This document shows positions 16,933-26,278 of a stretch of 64,000 nt of DNA, piece after piece. The stretch covers positions 1 to 64,000 of the forward strand of contig DBCO01000005.1 of the NCBI GenBank assembly GCA_002293145.1, read 5' to 3'. Under the pieces are notes generated by a model. That model did not search any database. It saw only the letters and a list, made by a program, of their open reading frames with translations, and was not told the DNA's origin. The DNA is from Akkermansiaceae bacterium UBA956. GTDB lineage: Bacteria; Verrucomicrobiota; Verrucomicrobiia; Verrucomicrobiales; Akkermansiaceae. The position numbers and the translations under genes were made by a program. Within the stretch, counting starts at the first letter, position 1. Each line of letters opens with the position of its first letter.

Positions 16933-18237
16933 ATGATCGGGCTCATGCGCAATACGTTTTACAACGCTTGGGACATCGAACGACCATCGGGGAAGTCGGA
17001 TGCGGGGGATTATCGCTCGGCCTTCCAGATTGATCGCGATCGCGTATTGCACACGCCTACTTTTCGGCGATTGCAAAACAAGACGCAGGTATTTTGGAGT
17101 GGGGAGTATGATTTCTATCGCACGCGGCTTACTCATTCGTTAGAGGTGGCGCAGATTGGCCGGGCGATCTGTCATTTCCTGCTATCTCAAAATGATGGAC
17201 CGCTCACGCCCGATTATTTCATCGATCCTGATCTCGTCGAGGCGGCCTGTCTTTCGCATGATTTGGGGCATCCACCCTTTGGTCACGCTGGTGAGCGCAC
17301 CTTAAATTACTTGATGCGCGAACATGGCGGCTTCGAGGGAAATGCCCAGACCTTGCGCATTTTGCACGAGCGGATTTTTTCGGCAAAGCGCACGGGCATG
17401 GACCCGAGCCGCGCCTTTGTGGATAGCATTTTGAAATACAAATCGCTGTGGACGGAGCTGAAATCAGCGACCGGTGAAACGCCGAAGCATCATTTTCTTT
17501 ACGACTTTCAGCACCAGATTCTGCACTGGGCATTGGGCGAAAATGATTTTCCGTTAGAACTGCCGCCGGGCAAGGCGCGCGATGGCTTCAAGTCGATCGA
17601 GTGCCAGGTGATGGACTGGGCGGATGACACGGCCTACTCGCTGAACGATATCTCGGATAGTGTGCGTGCAGGATTTCTCACCTCGGACAAGATCATCCAC
17701 TGGGCGGAGAAAAATGACCATGCGACGAGTGCTGGAACACCACTGGGTGATTTAATCCTAGCGATTCAAAAGCGCCGCGTCGATCCCTTTGTGGGTAAGC
17801 GCATCGGCCGCTACATTCAATCGACATCGCTGATCGAGCAAACGAATTTCCTCTCGCACCAAAGCAAGCGCTACCGCTATCATTTGCTCGTGGACCCAGC
17901 AGTGAAAGCGGAGTCGGCATTGTTCAAGAAGCTGGCCTTCGAGGTCGTATTCCTCTCGCCGCAGCTGAAGCAACTAGAACATAAGGGCAATCATATGTTA
18001 CGCGCGCTGTGGGATTTATTAGAAAAACGCTACATTCATCCGGGGCACATCGATGGACAAAATTTCCAACTTCTCAGCGCCGATACCGCGGCAGAAATCG
18101 AGCAAGCCACAGAAGCATCGCACAAGGCACGCTTGATTTGTGACTTCCTTGCCGGGATGACGGACGGCTATGCGAGTCGGATGTATAAGCGATTGTTCTT
18201 GCCAGACTTCGGCTCGATCAGTGATTTGATTGGATGA
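16933..18237 (+). CDS. dgt: dGTP triphosphohydrolase-like HD protein
   Basis: 434-residue HD-domain enzyme of the dGTPase family, which splits deoxynucleoside triphosphates to the nucleoside and triphosphate. Visible are TPTFRRLQNKTQVF, the metal histidine in RTRLTHSLEVAQIGR (His68), HD at 109-110 in CLSHDLGHPPFGHAGE, and a second acidic site WADDTAYSLNDISD near residue 240. An in-frame ATG four codons further on is an alternative start. The stop overlaps truA by four bases (ATGA), so the two are cotranslated. Confidence 0.93.
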   Translation: MIGLMRNTFYNAWDIERPSGKSDAGDYRSAFQIDRDRVLHTPTFRRLQNKTQVFWSGEYDFYRTRLTHSLEVAQIGRAICHFLLSQNDGPLTPDYFIDPDLVEAACLSHDLGHPPFGHAGERTLNYLMREHGGFEGNAQTLRILHERIFSAKRTGMDPSRAFVDSILKYKSLWTELKSATGETPKHHFLYDFQHQILHWALGENDFPLELPPGKARDGFKSIECQVMDWADDTAYSLNDISDSVRAGFLTSDKIIHWAEKNDHATSAGTPLGDLILAIQKRRVDPFVGKRIGRYIQSTSLIEQTNFLSHQSKRYRYHLLVDPAVKAESALFKKLAFEVVFLSPQLKQLEHKGNHMLRALWDLLEKRYIHPGHIDGQNFQLLSADTAAEIEQATEASHKARLICDFLAGMTDGYASRMYKRLFLPDFGSISDLIG

Positions 18238-18980
18238 AATGCAAGCTCACGATCGCCTACGATGGCACGCCTTACGAAGGCTGGCGCTCGCAGCGTGCCG
18301 AGCATGGTGTCGCTCATCAGATCGAGTTAGCTTGGCAGCGATGCTTTTCTTGCGCGGCGAACTTGATCAGCTCCAGCCGCACCGATAGCGGCGTGCATGC
18401 GCGGGAGCTCGTCACGCACAGCTCATGGCCTAACAAAAAATTTTCCGCTTCGCAGATTGCAGTACAACTCAATGCACGCTTGCCCGAAACCATCCGCATC
18501 ATGAATGTCGAGGCCGTGGCTGATTCCTTCGATGCCCGCTTCGATGCCTCAGGCAAAGAATATCGCTACACCATTTGGAATCATGCGGCGATGCATCCGC
18601 TGCTGCGCGATCGAGCATGGCATGTGCCAAAGCGATTGGATCTAACAAGCATGCGAGAGGCGGCAGCAGCCTTGATCGGTTCGCATGATTTCCGCTCCTT
18701 CACCGTCAACCGCGAGGGGGAACTGGGTAACTCGGTGCGCCGACTTCAGCGCTGTGAAATCGTCTCGATCGATCATGAGCTCACCATCATACTCGAAGGC
18801 GAGGGATTTCTCTACAAAATGTGTCGCGCCATCGTCGGCACGCTGGTGCAGATCGGCGAAGGAAAAATTTCTGTTAGTGAAATCAAAGTGATGCTCGATC
18901 CACGCGACTCAAAAAGCTGTGGTATGATTGCCCCAGCTCATGGTCTCAGCTTGTGGAAGGTGCATTATCCTCCTGTTTAG
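18234..18980 (+). CDS. truA: tRNA pseudouridine(38-40) synthase
   Basis: 248-residue pseudouridine synthase that modifies U38-U40 in the anticodon arm of tRNAs. The catalytic aspartate is Asp51 in RTDSGVHA (49-56). The start KLTIAYDGTPYEGWRSQ and FLYKMCRAIVGTLVQIGEGK near the end are typical of TruA. It overlaps dgt by four bases upstream and its last four bases overlap the stop end of the convergent hydrolase gene. Confidence 0.95.
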   Translation: MKCKLTIAYDGTPYEGWRSQRAEHGVAHQIELAWQRCFSCAANLISSSRTDSGVHARELVTHSSWPNKKFSASQIAVQLNARLPETIRIMNVEAVADSFDARFDASGKEYRYTIWNHAAMHPLLRDRAWHVPKRLDLTSMREAAAALIGSHDFRSFTVNREGELGNSVRRLQRCEIVSIDHELTIILEGEGFLYKMCRAIVGTLVQIGEGKISVSEIKVMLDPRDSKSCGMIAPAHGLSLWKVHYPPV

Positions 18981-19708
18981 CCGTGGTGGGCTTGCAACCA
19001 TGCCGCGATGGCATCGATCACTTGAGGATAGCTTGCATCGCAAAACGAATGTCCTTCCCCTGCGATGCACAAAAATTCTTTGGGCTGCGGAGCCACGGCG
19101 AAGGCCGCCTCGCTATCAGCAATGGGCACCACATCATCGGCACTGCCATGCACAAGCAACCACGGCACCATCATTGCCTCAGCAGCCGCGAGCGTTGACT
19201 CATGTTGATGAAGGTCGTCAACGTAGGCTTGCGAAAGCGGGCACGTTTCATCCTCCCACATGTTGCCTTTATCAGGAACGACGTCGCCGAACTCACGTTG
19301 GCAAAAATTACGCGTCATCACCATTCCAGCCAAGGTGATCAGACAAGCGATGCGTTCGTCGCGCAACGCCGTGAGCACTCCTACCGCACCACCCATGCTA
19401 TGTCCGCAATACGCTACCTTAGTGCCAGCTGGCAAGGTATCCAAGACGGATTGCAGGTCGGAAATTTCCTTGGTGATAGTACAATCGGCGAACGATCCTT
19501 CCGATTCACCATTGCCGGCATAGCTGATGCGCAGACATGGCCAACCGCGAGCCGCAAGACCCTCGGCCAAGGCGACGAGCAGTGGTCGATCTTTGTTACC
19601 AGTGACACCATGACCAAGGATCACCAGCGTCTGATTTTTTTCACCTGGGTGAAAGCTGGCATCGATTCTTTCGCCTTGTGCGTTGCGGATTTGGGAAAAT
19701 GAATTCAT
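18977..19708 (-). CDS. Alpha/beta hydrolase
   Basis: 243-residue serine hydrolase without signal peptide. The nucleophile elbow GHSMGG is at 102-107 (Ser104); the acid is probably in LLVHGSADDVVPIAD and the histidine in CIAGEGHSFCD. LVILGHGVTGNKDRPL gives the oxyanion-hole strand. The pattern fits the cinnamoyl esterase / dienelactone-type small esterases, substrate unknown. It follows the dehydrogenase gene on the same strand after about 30 bases, and overlaps the end of truA. Confidence 0.88.
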   Translation of the reverse strand: MNSFSQIRNAQGERIDASFHPGEKNQTLVILGHGVTGNKDRPLLVALAEGLAARGWPCLRISYAGNGESEGSFADCTITKEISDLQSVLDTLPAGTKVAYCGHSMGGAVGVLTALRDERIACLITLAGMVMTRNFCQREFGDVVPDKGNMWEDETCPLSQAYVDDLHQHESTLAAAEAMMVPWLLVHGSADDVVPIADSEAAFAVAPQPKEFLCIAGEGHSFCDASYPQVIDAIAAWLQAHHG

Positions 19709-19738
19709 CGAAGTTGTTAGGGGTATTTGTTCGAAACC

Positions 19739-20626
19739 TCAAGCACCACGTCCCGGGAACGTGAGCTCAGCAATTCCTGATTTATCAAGCTCGCCCAGGC
19801 CTTTCCTGACCATCGTTTCGTATTGCGCTTGCGTGGCGCGCGACAATGGCACGGCCACTCCTGCTTGTGCGGCTAGCGCATTTGCGATGCCACTATCCTT
19901 GGCTGCGTGAGAGGCGCTGAAGTAGCAATCGTGCTCACGCGCAATCATGTCATCACCATCCGTGACTAACACACGCGAGTTGGCTCCGGTTTGCGAAAAC
20001 ACTTCCTTCAGCACGTTGAGATCGAGACCGAGTGCGGCACCGAGGCCAAGGCCTTCGGCGAGTCCAGCCGTGTTGATGTTCATCACCATGTTGACGAGAG
20101 CTTTTACCTTCGCCGCTTGACCCACGGGACCGACGTAGCGCAAAGCGGTGGACAAGCCCTTAAGCAGCGGTTCGGCTTTTTGGTAATCGCATTCACGGCC
20201 ACCGATCATCAAATACAGTGAGCCTTCGCGAGCTTGCGTGATGCTCGATGCCATGCAGGCTTCCAGAGCAGCAGCGCCCACGGCATCGCAGGCAGCAGAA
20301 ATTTCCTCATGCACCTGGGGACTGACCGTCGCGCAGTTGATGAACAATTTTCCCGCAGCATCGGCGAGGAGCAGTGAATCATCACCCGAGAAAATGCCAC
20401 GCATCGCCGCATCATCAGTGACAACGGTGAGGATTACATCAGCGCTCGCGGTCACGGCTGCTAGACTGCGGTGCGCAGGGCATCCAAGCTCCGTAGCCAG
20501 TTGATCGGCTGATTCGCCACGCACATCATACACACCTCCGATCACGTATCCAAGATCTTTGAGACGACGTGCCATGTTGGCGCCCATGCGGCCAACTCCT
20601 ACAATTCCCATGCGAAGTGAATTCAT
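19739..20626 (-). CDS. NAD(P)-dependent 3-hydroxyisobutyrate dehydrogenase-like enzyme
   Basis: Beta-hydroxyacid dehydrogenase family. The chosen ATG at 20626 gives MNSLRMGIVGVGRMGANMAR, with a Rossmann motif GVGRMG; an ATG at 20662 would add 12 residues. The substrate/catalytic element GQAAKVKALVNMVMNINTAG holds the conserved lysine. The C-terminal all-alpha domain ends with AHAAKDSGIANALA, as in 3-hydroxyisobutyrate, tartronate semialdehyde or glyoxylate/succinic semialdehyde reductases. Which substrate it uses cannot be told. The hydrolase gene lies directly downstream. Confidence 0.88.
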   Translation of the reverse strand: MNSLRMGIVGVGRMGANMARRLKDLGYVIGGVYDVRGESADQLATELGCPAHRSLAAVTASADVILTVVTDDAAMRGIFSGDDSLLLADAAGKLFINCATVSPQVHEEISAACDAVGAAALEACMASSITQAREGSLYLMIGGRECDYQKAEPLLKGLSTALRYVGPVGQAAKVKALVNMVMNINTAGLAEGLGLGAALGLDLNVLKEVFSQTGANSRVLVTDGDDMIAREHDCYFSASHAAKDSGIANALAAQAGVAVPLSRATQAQYETMVRKGLGELDKSGIAELTFPGRGA

Positions 20627-20699
20627 CGACGACAATCTGTGCGAGTCCTTTTGCATTGTCAACCCCAGAGTCCTCCGATAGAGTCAGCGCCTCACCCTC

Positions 20700-21926
20700 A
20701 TGGATCCTGATGATTACCGCAAGCGCACACGTTTTGTCATTCAGCTTGGCAGAGCACTGCATAGCTGCGGGGCATCGAGCCATCGCATCGAGAAACATCT
20801 CGGCAATGTCAGCCGCATGGTCGGACTGCAAGGGCACTTTCTATTCACTCCGACAGGATTCACCTGCGCGTTTTGGCAGGAAGATGAAGTGGATCAGCAA
20901 ATTCACATCGAACGCGTCGAGCCAGGAGAAATGAATCTCGGTCGCTTGTGGATGATCGACACCTTGATCGAGAGCATCCACACGGGCAAGACCAGCCTTG
21001 AAGAAGGCATGGATCAGTTGCCGCATCTCGCCGCCGCAGCACCGCTCTATTCGCGCTGGATGCAGGGCCTTTCTTGGATCATCACCGGTGGCGCATTCGC
21101 GGCATTGTTGTCAAATCATCTGTACGATGTGTGGATCTCTCTTGCGCTCTGCGCCATGACATTTCTTCTTCACTACCTGATTCAGCGACGCGAACGCATG
21201 GCCGCCTTGCTAAAAATTCTCGCACCATTTTTATCCGGAGTCGTCGCGCAAATCATCGCATCGCGCGGCATCGAGGTCAATGTGCCCTTCGTCATTTTAT
21301 CATCGATCCTCGTTTTCATCCCTGGACTCTCGCTCACCGTGGCGATGAGTGAAATTTCCGCACGCCATCTCGTCTCCGGCAGCTCTCGATTGGTCGATGC
21401 GATCATGAATCTCTTGCTCTTGCTTTTCGGAGCGATCATGGGCGTGTCGCTAGCCTCCCTGTTGTGGCCAAGCACCGCTCCGATCATTGCATCGGGACTA
21501 CTCCCCAACTACAAAAACATCCCCGCTGTGCTCTTGCTCGCGTTTAGCCTGAACATTGCCTTCGATATCCCGATGCGCAAGTGCATCTGGGGCATCATCG
21601 CCTGCGCGATTGCTTTTTTCACAGCGAAATTCTGCGGCGCCATCTTTGGACTGATCGTTGGGATGTTTTTCGGCGCCCTCGCCGTGGGGCTCTACAGCAA
21701 TCTCTTTGCCAGAATCGCGCGCGCTCCCTCGTCTGTTCTCTCGACACAAGGCATCATCCTACTTGTCCCCGGCAGCACCACCTACATGCTTCTGAATGAA
21801 TGGGTCAGCGGCACACAAGTCATCGCCGGCAGCCAATCGAGCAGCCAAGCATTGATGATGTTTGTATCCCTCGTCGCCGGACTGCTCTTCGCCAATGCCT
21901 TGCTCCCGCCCGGAAAAAGTCTATAG
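20700..21926 (+). CDS. ThrE-like threonine/serine exporter family protein
   Basis: 408 residues. The N-terminal third is the cytoplasmic ThrE/DUF1212 domain (VIQLGRALHSCGASSHRIEK, FTCAFWQEDE), followed by about ten hydrophobic segments and the second ThrE_2/DUF3815-type half near the end (VLSTQGIILLVPGSTTYM). Both halves are in one polypeptide, as in Corynebacterium ThrE. The likely role is export of small amino acids. It is divergent from the dehydrogenase gene. Confidence 0.85.
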   Translation: MDPDDYRKRTRFVIQLGRALHSCGASSHRIEKHLGNVSRMVGLQGHFLFTPTGFTCAFWQEDEVDQQIHIERVEPGEMNLGRLWMIDTLIESIHTGKTSLEEGMDQLPHLAAAAPLYSRWMQGLSWIITGGAFAALLSNHLYDVWISLALCAMTFLLHYLIQRRERMAALLKILAPFLSGVVAQIIASRGIEVNVPFVILSSILVFIPGLSLTVAMSEISARHLVSGSSRLVDAIMNLLLLLFGAIMGVSLASLLWPSTAPIIASGLLPNYKNIPAVLLLAFSLNIAFDIPMRKCIWGIIACAIAFFTAKFCGAIFGLIVGMFFGALAVGLYSNLFARIARAPSSVLSTQGIILLVPGSTTYMLLNEWVSGTQVIAGSQSSSQALMMFVSLVAGLLFANALLPPGKSL

Positions 21927-21933
21927 TCTGCGT

Positions 21934-22029
21934 ATGGATCTCGCCGATGCCATCGATCACTGCCAACTATTGTTTTTGAAAAGCCTCAGTGCCAGAGAAC
22001 GACAAGCGCTCGACTCCACGAAAAAATGA
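21934..22029 (+). CDS. Possible 31-aa small ORF after the exporter gene
   Basis: The frame MDLADAIDHCQLLFLKSLS, then ARERQALDSTKK, starts seven bases after the exporter stop and ends in TGA. The composition looks protein-like and amphipathic-helical, but length alone is weak support. It may be a chance frame or the front of a lost gene. Confidence 0.25.
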   Translation: MDLADAIDHCQLLFLKSLSARERQALDSTKK

Positions 22030-22129
22030 CTCATTTTCGGATGTGACAGCTGTGTCAGGAGCGATCAAAGCGCTTGACCACCAGCCATTTCTGTACCACG
22101 ATTGTTTCAGCATATTTCCGCATCGACTC

Positions 22130-24145
22130 ATGAGACCCATCCTTCTTCTTGCACTCCTCAGCCTATCTGCTAGAGCCGATCTTGTCATCACGGAGGTGAT
22201 GTCAAGCAGCGCTCACACCAAGCCAGCAACAGGAACAGGACTGAATGGCGATTGGTGGGAATTGACGAATACTGGGACAAGCGCCGTGAGTCTTGATGGT
22301 TATTATTGGAATGACAACGATGGTGTGACCCCTAGCTATTTTCCCTCGGGTATAAGCATAGCGCCGAATCAATCCATCATCATTCTGGAAGATCCCTTGG
22401 GAACCCAGGTAGGCTCATGGAAAATTGCTTGGGGACTCAGTGCCAGCACTACCGTATTGAGTAGCTTCCTATTCCCCGTGACTATTGCAGGCTCTCAAAA
22501 GTTTTCTGGTCTTGGAGGACCTGGTGACTCAGTCATTCTCTTCAATCCCATAGGCACTGTGGTTGCCGAGGTGAAATTTGGCGCAGCTGTTGCTGGGCGT
22601 TCATTTGTCTACCACGAGGACAGCACGCCGATCTATAACCAAACCAGCACTAGCGGAAGAAATGGAGCCTATTCTTCAACAGTTAGCCCAGCTGACGTCG
22701 GCTCTCCCGGAAAAGAAAAAATTCACTTCACCACTCTCCCCCTTCGCTACGCTGCAGGCTCATACAGCTACACGCTCAATGCGGTGCGTCCAGGATTTAC
22801 ACCACCAACACTGACCGCCACGAGCATCCCATCGTTTTTGAGTCTTTCGACGAGCTCAACTGGCACTGCCACCATTACCAACAACCGTCCACTGACGATA
22901 GCCGATGCCGCAAACCACTACATCGCCATTACCGCAACCAGCGCTGGCGTGTCCACGATTCATGAGTTTGTGCTCAGCATCCTCAATACCTCACCCTCGA
23001 TCATTCTCAATGAATACAATGCCGTGGGTGCAGCGAACTATCTCAACGGCGGAACAGCCACCGTCGATGATGATGGCGGTGCAGCCTCGCAAGATACGTA
23101 TTTCGGCAGAGCACTCGGCAATGGCGGCAACTGGGCCGAATTTGTCATTACTGGCAATGGCTCTGCATCGACCATAGATCTCCGCGGATGGAAAATTGAA
23201 ATTGGCCAGAACCTCGGCAATGGCTTTCAAGTGTTAGACACCATTACACTATCACAAAACGTCAACTGGCAAACTGTCCCCACAGGCACCATTCTCACCA
23301 TCATCGCCAAAGACAGTTCTGCAGGTGGACGCAATACCCAATTTGGCATCCGCAACAATCGTAGCACCACAGGTGATACTTGGACCAACCTCTACATCGG
23401 AGATACGACCTACACGACTTATACCAGTCTAGCCACCAATGGATACTCCATCGCCGCAGGCACCGTGACAGGCATCGACATCAACAATGATGGCACACAG
23501 TTTCGCATTCGCAATTCCAGCAACCAAAACGTCTATGGCCCCGTCGGCGAAGGTGTCGCTCCACTCGATGGACTCAGCAGCCGCGAAGTCTTCGAACTCG
23601 AAGGCCACCCCACCACCTCGGTTACTCCACTGATGCGCTCCAGCAGCACAGAGCAAGGCTACGATGACGGAGCCTCCGAGTCCACCTTCGGAAGTCCGAA
23701 CAATTGGCTCGATGGCACTACACCACGCACTCAAAACTTCCTCCCCTTCCGTCTCACCGCCTTCATTACTTGGACCGCCTCCTTTAGTCTAACAGGAAAC
23801 AACGCACTCGCCTCTGCCGACCCCGACGCTGATGGCCGCAGCAATCTGCAAGAATATGCCTTCGGCGGCGACCCCACGGTCAAGGATGCCAACTTCCCGA
23901 ACGGATCGCTCAACGTCGGCACCAATCTTTCGTGGACTCACGCTCGTCGCAACAACGATGCCTCCTTGATTTTCACCTATCAAGTCTCCACCGACCTGAA
24001 TCAATGGACGACGATTTCGCCCTCGAGCCAAGCCACCGTCGCGCACCCCACCAAAGCCAACTTCGGCAACACCACCGTGCAGTTCCCGAAAAACACTGCA
24101 ACCAACGCCAAGCAATTCTTCCGCGCCAGCACCAACGAGCCTTAA
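22130..24145 (+). CDS. Secreted lamin-tail-domain protein
   Basis: 671 residues from the ATG at 22130, which starts a clean signal peptide (MRPILLLALLSLSARA); the open frame begins earlier but those residues are not signal-like. Directly after the signal is a lamin tail domain (LVITEVMSSSAHT, GDWWELTNTGTSAVSLDGYY). A second such domain is likely at about 285-480 (IILNEYNAVGAANYLNGG, NWAEFVITGNG, DLRGWKIEIGQ). The C-terminus carries a calcium-binding-type segment ADPDADGRSNLQEYAFGGDP, which is common near the end of secreted verrucomicrobial proteins. The role is unknown, probably cell surface or extracellular. Composition is Thr/Ser/Asn-rich. Confidence 0.8.
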   Translation: MRPILLLALLSLSARADLVITEVMSSSAHTKPATGTGLNGDWWELTNTGTSAVSLDGYYWNDNDGVTPSYFPSGISIAPNQSIIILEDPLGTQVGSWKIAWGLSASTTVLSSFLFPVTIAGSQKFSGLGGPGDSVILFNPIGTVVAEVKFGAAVAGRSFVYHEDSTPIYNQTSTSGRNGAYSSTVSPADVGSPGKEKIHFTTLPLRYAAGSYSYTLNAVRPGFTPPTLTATSIPSFLSLSTSSTGTATITNNRPLTIADAANHYIAITATSAGVSTIHEFVLSILNTSPSIILNEYNAVGAANYLNGGTATVDDDGGAASQDTYFGRALGNGGNWAEFVITGNGSASTIDLRGWKIEIGQNLGNGFQVLDTITLSQNVNWQTVPTGTILTIIAKDSSAGGRNTQFGIRNNRSTTGDTWTNLYIGDTTYTTYTSLATNGYSIAAGTVTGIDINNDGTQFRIRNSSNQNVYGPVGEGVAPLDGLSSREVFELEGHPTTSVTPLMRSSSTEQGYDDGASESTFGSPNNWLDGTTPRTQNFLPFRLTAFITWTASFSLTGNNALASADPDADGRSNLQEYAFGGDPTVKDANFPNGSLNVGTNLSWTHARRNNDASLIFTYQVSTDLNQWTTISPSSQATVAHPTKANFGNTTVQFPKNTATNAKQFFRASTNEP

Positions 24146-24294
24146 GCCTCAAAAAACTTAGCCTTTGAGTTGGTCGAATTCTAACTTCTAGAAAATAATC
24201 AGAAGTGGGCTTGTTCGGAGATTGGAACAACTAGGACAAATTCATGCTGTTGATCGGGCCCATTGAACTATCTCCTGTGGATTTCGTCATATGC

Positions 24295-24861
24295 TCAGAT
24301 TCTGCGCCCACGCCACAGGACTAAAATCATCCACATGGCGCAAAGCAGCCATGGGCTGTGACCCGCAACGGGGACGAAGGGGATGTCGATGAAAAGTTCG
24401 CGATCACAACGAAGAATGTAGCCTCTGGGTTTTGATGTGAGCCAGTCAACGATGGTGTAACCGCCGATCAGGAAACCCAAATAGCCGACTGGAAAAAGCA
24501 CGAGTTGGGCACAACTGTAGATGAGCAATGTTTTCCGCTGGGCTTTCCAGAGCAGCCACAATCCCAGAATTAGTGTTGCGATGAAAAACCAATCGTAGGC
24601 ATTCAGATAAGAAATGGTTCCGTTAATGGATACGCGATCATAAATGAAACCGTAGTGCTCAAGTGAAAAAACATCATTGAAGCCCATCGTTCGGCCTTGG
24701 GAGTCTTGGAGCTCATAGGGTGTTCTTTCCAAGGCAGCACGAAATGCGACAAAGCATAGAAACTGGAGCAAACAAAGGATGATCATCGTTGCGAAGCCAC
24801 ATCGCGCATTGTTGCTCGGATTGAGATTTTTGGATGTCGGGGTAATTGGTTCATCGCTCAT
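24295..24861 (-). CDS. Membrane protein of unknown function
   Basis: 188 residues with about four hydrophobic segments: FATMIILCLLQFLCFVAFRA, YDWFFIATLILGLWLLW, LLIYSCAQLVLFPVGYLGFLIG and WLLCAMWMILVLWRG. A short extracytoplasmic piece lies between the first and second segments. No family recognised. It stands alone between the lamin-tail gene and yqeY. Confidence 0.6.
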   Translation of the reverse strand: MSDEPITPTSKNLNPSNNARCGFATMIILCLLQFLCFVAFRAALERTPYELQDSQGRTMGFNDVFSLEHYGFIYDRVSINGTISYLNAYDWFFIATLILGLWLLWKAQRKTLLIYSCAQLVLFPVGYLGFLIGGYTIVDWLTSKPRGYILRCDRELFIDIPFVPVAGHSPWLLCAMWMILVLWRGRRI

Positions 24862-24936
24862 CGTAACTAACTTTTATTGCACGGTAGCGTGCTTGTCGAA
24901 TATTTTTGAGAAATAGAAAAAGGAGTGTCACTTCGT

Positions 24937-24958
24937 CCTTCGCCTCGCTACGGCGCGA
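24937..24958. repeat. Dispersed 22-nt repeat, copy 2
   Basis: This copy reads ccttcgcctcgctacggcg plus cga and matches 19 of 22 positions of the copy at 14471-14492. It lies in the gap before yqeY. Confidence 0.5.
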
Positions 24959-25036
24959 CGAGTGGAAATTAGCGCCACAGATAGCTGCCAAAAATCATGC
25001 TTGTGCAGTGAGTTGATGTGGAGGTAGATTGTCGGC

Positions 25037-25492
25037 ATGAGCACATTTGTGGAATCACTTTCGGAAGATATCAAGAATGCCATGCGCGCGAAGGATGCAG
25101 TGGCGTTGAATACCTTGCGTGCCTTGAAAAGCGCGTTAACGAATTTCTCGATCGAAAAAGGCGGACTGGGCACGGTGCTGGATGATGCCGAGTGCCTTAC
25201 CATCGTACGCAAGCAAATCAAACAACGGCAGGATTCGATCGAACAATTCGAAAAAGCCGGCCGCGGCGAGCTTGCGGACAATGAAAAATTGGAGATGGCG
25301 ATTCTCACAAAATTCCTTCCTGTGGCCTTGAGCGAGGAGGAAGTTGCGGCCTTGTTAGAGCAGGCGGTGGACTCCACAGGTGCCACCAGCAAAGCGGACA
25401 TGGGCAAGGTAATGAAAGCTTTGCAGGAGTTGGTTGATGGTCGTGCTGATGGTCGCACGCTTTCACAATTGGTGATGAAACGCCTGAGCTGA
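25037..25492 (+). CDS. yqeY: GatB/YqeY domain protein
   Basis: 151-residue stand-alone YqeY-like protein, related to the tRNA-binding tail of GatB. Typical elements are LSEDIKNAMRAKDAVALNTL, RKQIKQRQDSIEQFEKAGR and FLPVALSEEEVAALLEQAV, ending with the GKVMKALQELVDGRADG block. The cellular role is not settled in the family; a tRNA-dependent amidation link is inferred from homology. The next gene follows after six bases, so the two probably share a transcript. Confidence 0.9.
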   Translation: MSTFVESLSEDIKNAMRAKDAVALNTLRALKSALTNFSIEKGGLGTVLDDAECLTIVRKQIKQRQDSIEQFEKAGRGELADNEKLEMAILTKFLPVALSEEEVAALLEQAVDSTGATSKADMGKVMKALQELVDGRADGRTLSQLVMKRLS

Positions 25493-25498
25493 ACGATC

Positions 25499-26263
25499 AT
25501 GTTGTTGATTTCTTGGAACGTGAACGGCATTCGGGCCGCGTTGAACAAGGGCATGGCAGATTTTGTCAGTCAGGAAAATCCGGACGTACTGTGTCTACAG
25601 GAAACCAAAGCCCGCGAGGAGCAGGTGGATCTGCCCTTGGAATTTGCAGGATACAAGCGCTACTGGAATTCGGCGCAAAAGGCTGGCTATTCGGGCACTG
25701 CGATTTTCACGAAAACTGCACCTTTGAGCATCGAGTATGGGATTCGTCACGATCACCACGATACCGAAGGCCGGGTGATCACGGCGGAGTATGCAGATTT
25801 TTCGTTAGTCACGGTCTATACGCCGAACTCGCAGGATGAACTGCGTCGGCTCGACTACCGGATGCAGTGGGATGCCGATTTTTTGGCCTACGTGAAATTG
25901 TTAGAAATCGAGCGCAATAAGCCGGTGATTTTTTGCGGTGACCTGAATGTATCGCACCAAGAGATCGACCTCGCACGGCCGCGTGAGAATCGCAAAAATG
26001 CGGGATTTTCTGATCAAGAGCGTCAGGGATTCTCGAACATGCTTACGGCAGGCTTCACTGATACGTTCCGCCATCTCTATCCTGAGCAGAGCGATGCTTA
26101 CTCGTGGTGGTCGTATCGGGCTGGCGCACGGGAGCGCAACATTGGATGGCGTCTCGATTACTTTCTGGTATCGCAATCGCTGAACGAACGCATTGCCGAA
26201 GCTCGCATTTTGCCGCATGTGCATGGATCCGATCACTGCCCTGTAGCCTTGCACCTCGCCTAA
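25499..26263 (+). CDS. xth: Exodeoxyribonuclease III / AP endonuclease
   Basis: 254-residue EEP-fold DNA repair nuclease that cuts at abasic sites and degrades 3' ends. All signature blocks are present: SWNVNGIRAAL, CLQETKAREEQ (metal Glu), AIFTKTAP, GDLNVSHQEIDLARP, GWRLDYFLVS and GSDHCPVAL (catalytic His). It is cotranscribed with yqeY and is followed after 15 bases by the MoxR gene. Confidence 0.96.
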   Translation: MLLISWNVNGIRAALNKGMADFVSQENPDVLCLQETKAREEQVDLPLEFAGYKRYWNSAQKAGYSGTAIFTKTAPLSIEYGIRHDHHDTEGRVITAEYADFSLVTVYTPNSQDELRRLDYRMQWDADFLAYVKLLEIERNKPVIFCGDLNVSHQEIDLARPRENRKNAGFSDQERQGFSNMLTAGFTDTFRHLYPEQSDAYSWWSYRAGARERNIGWRLDYFLVSQSLNERIAEARILPHVHGSDHCPVALHLA

Positions 26264-26278
26264 TACTTTCTCATCCCC

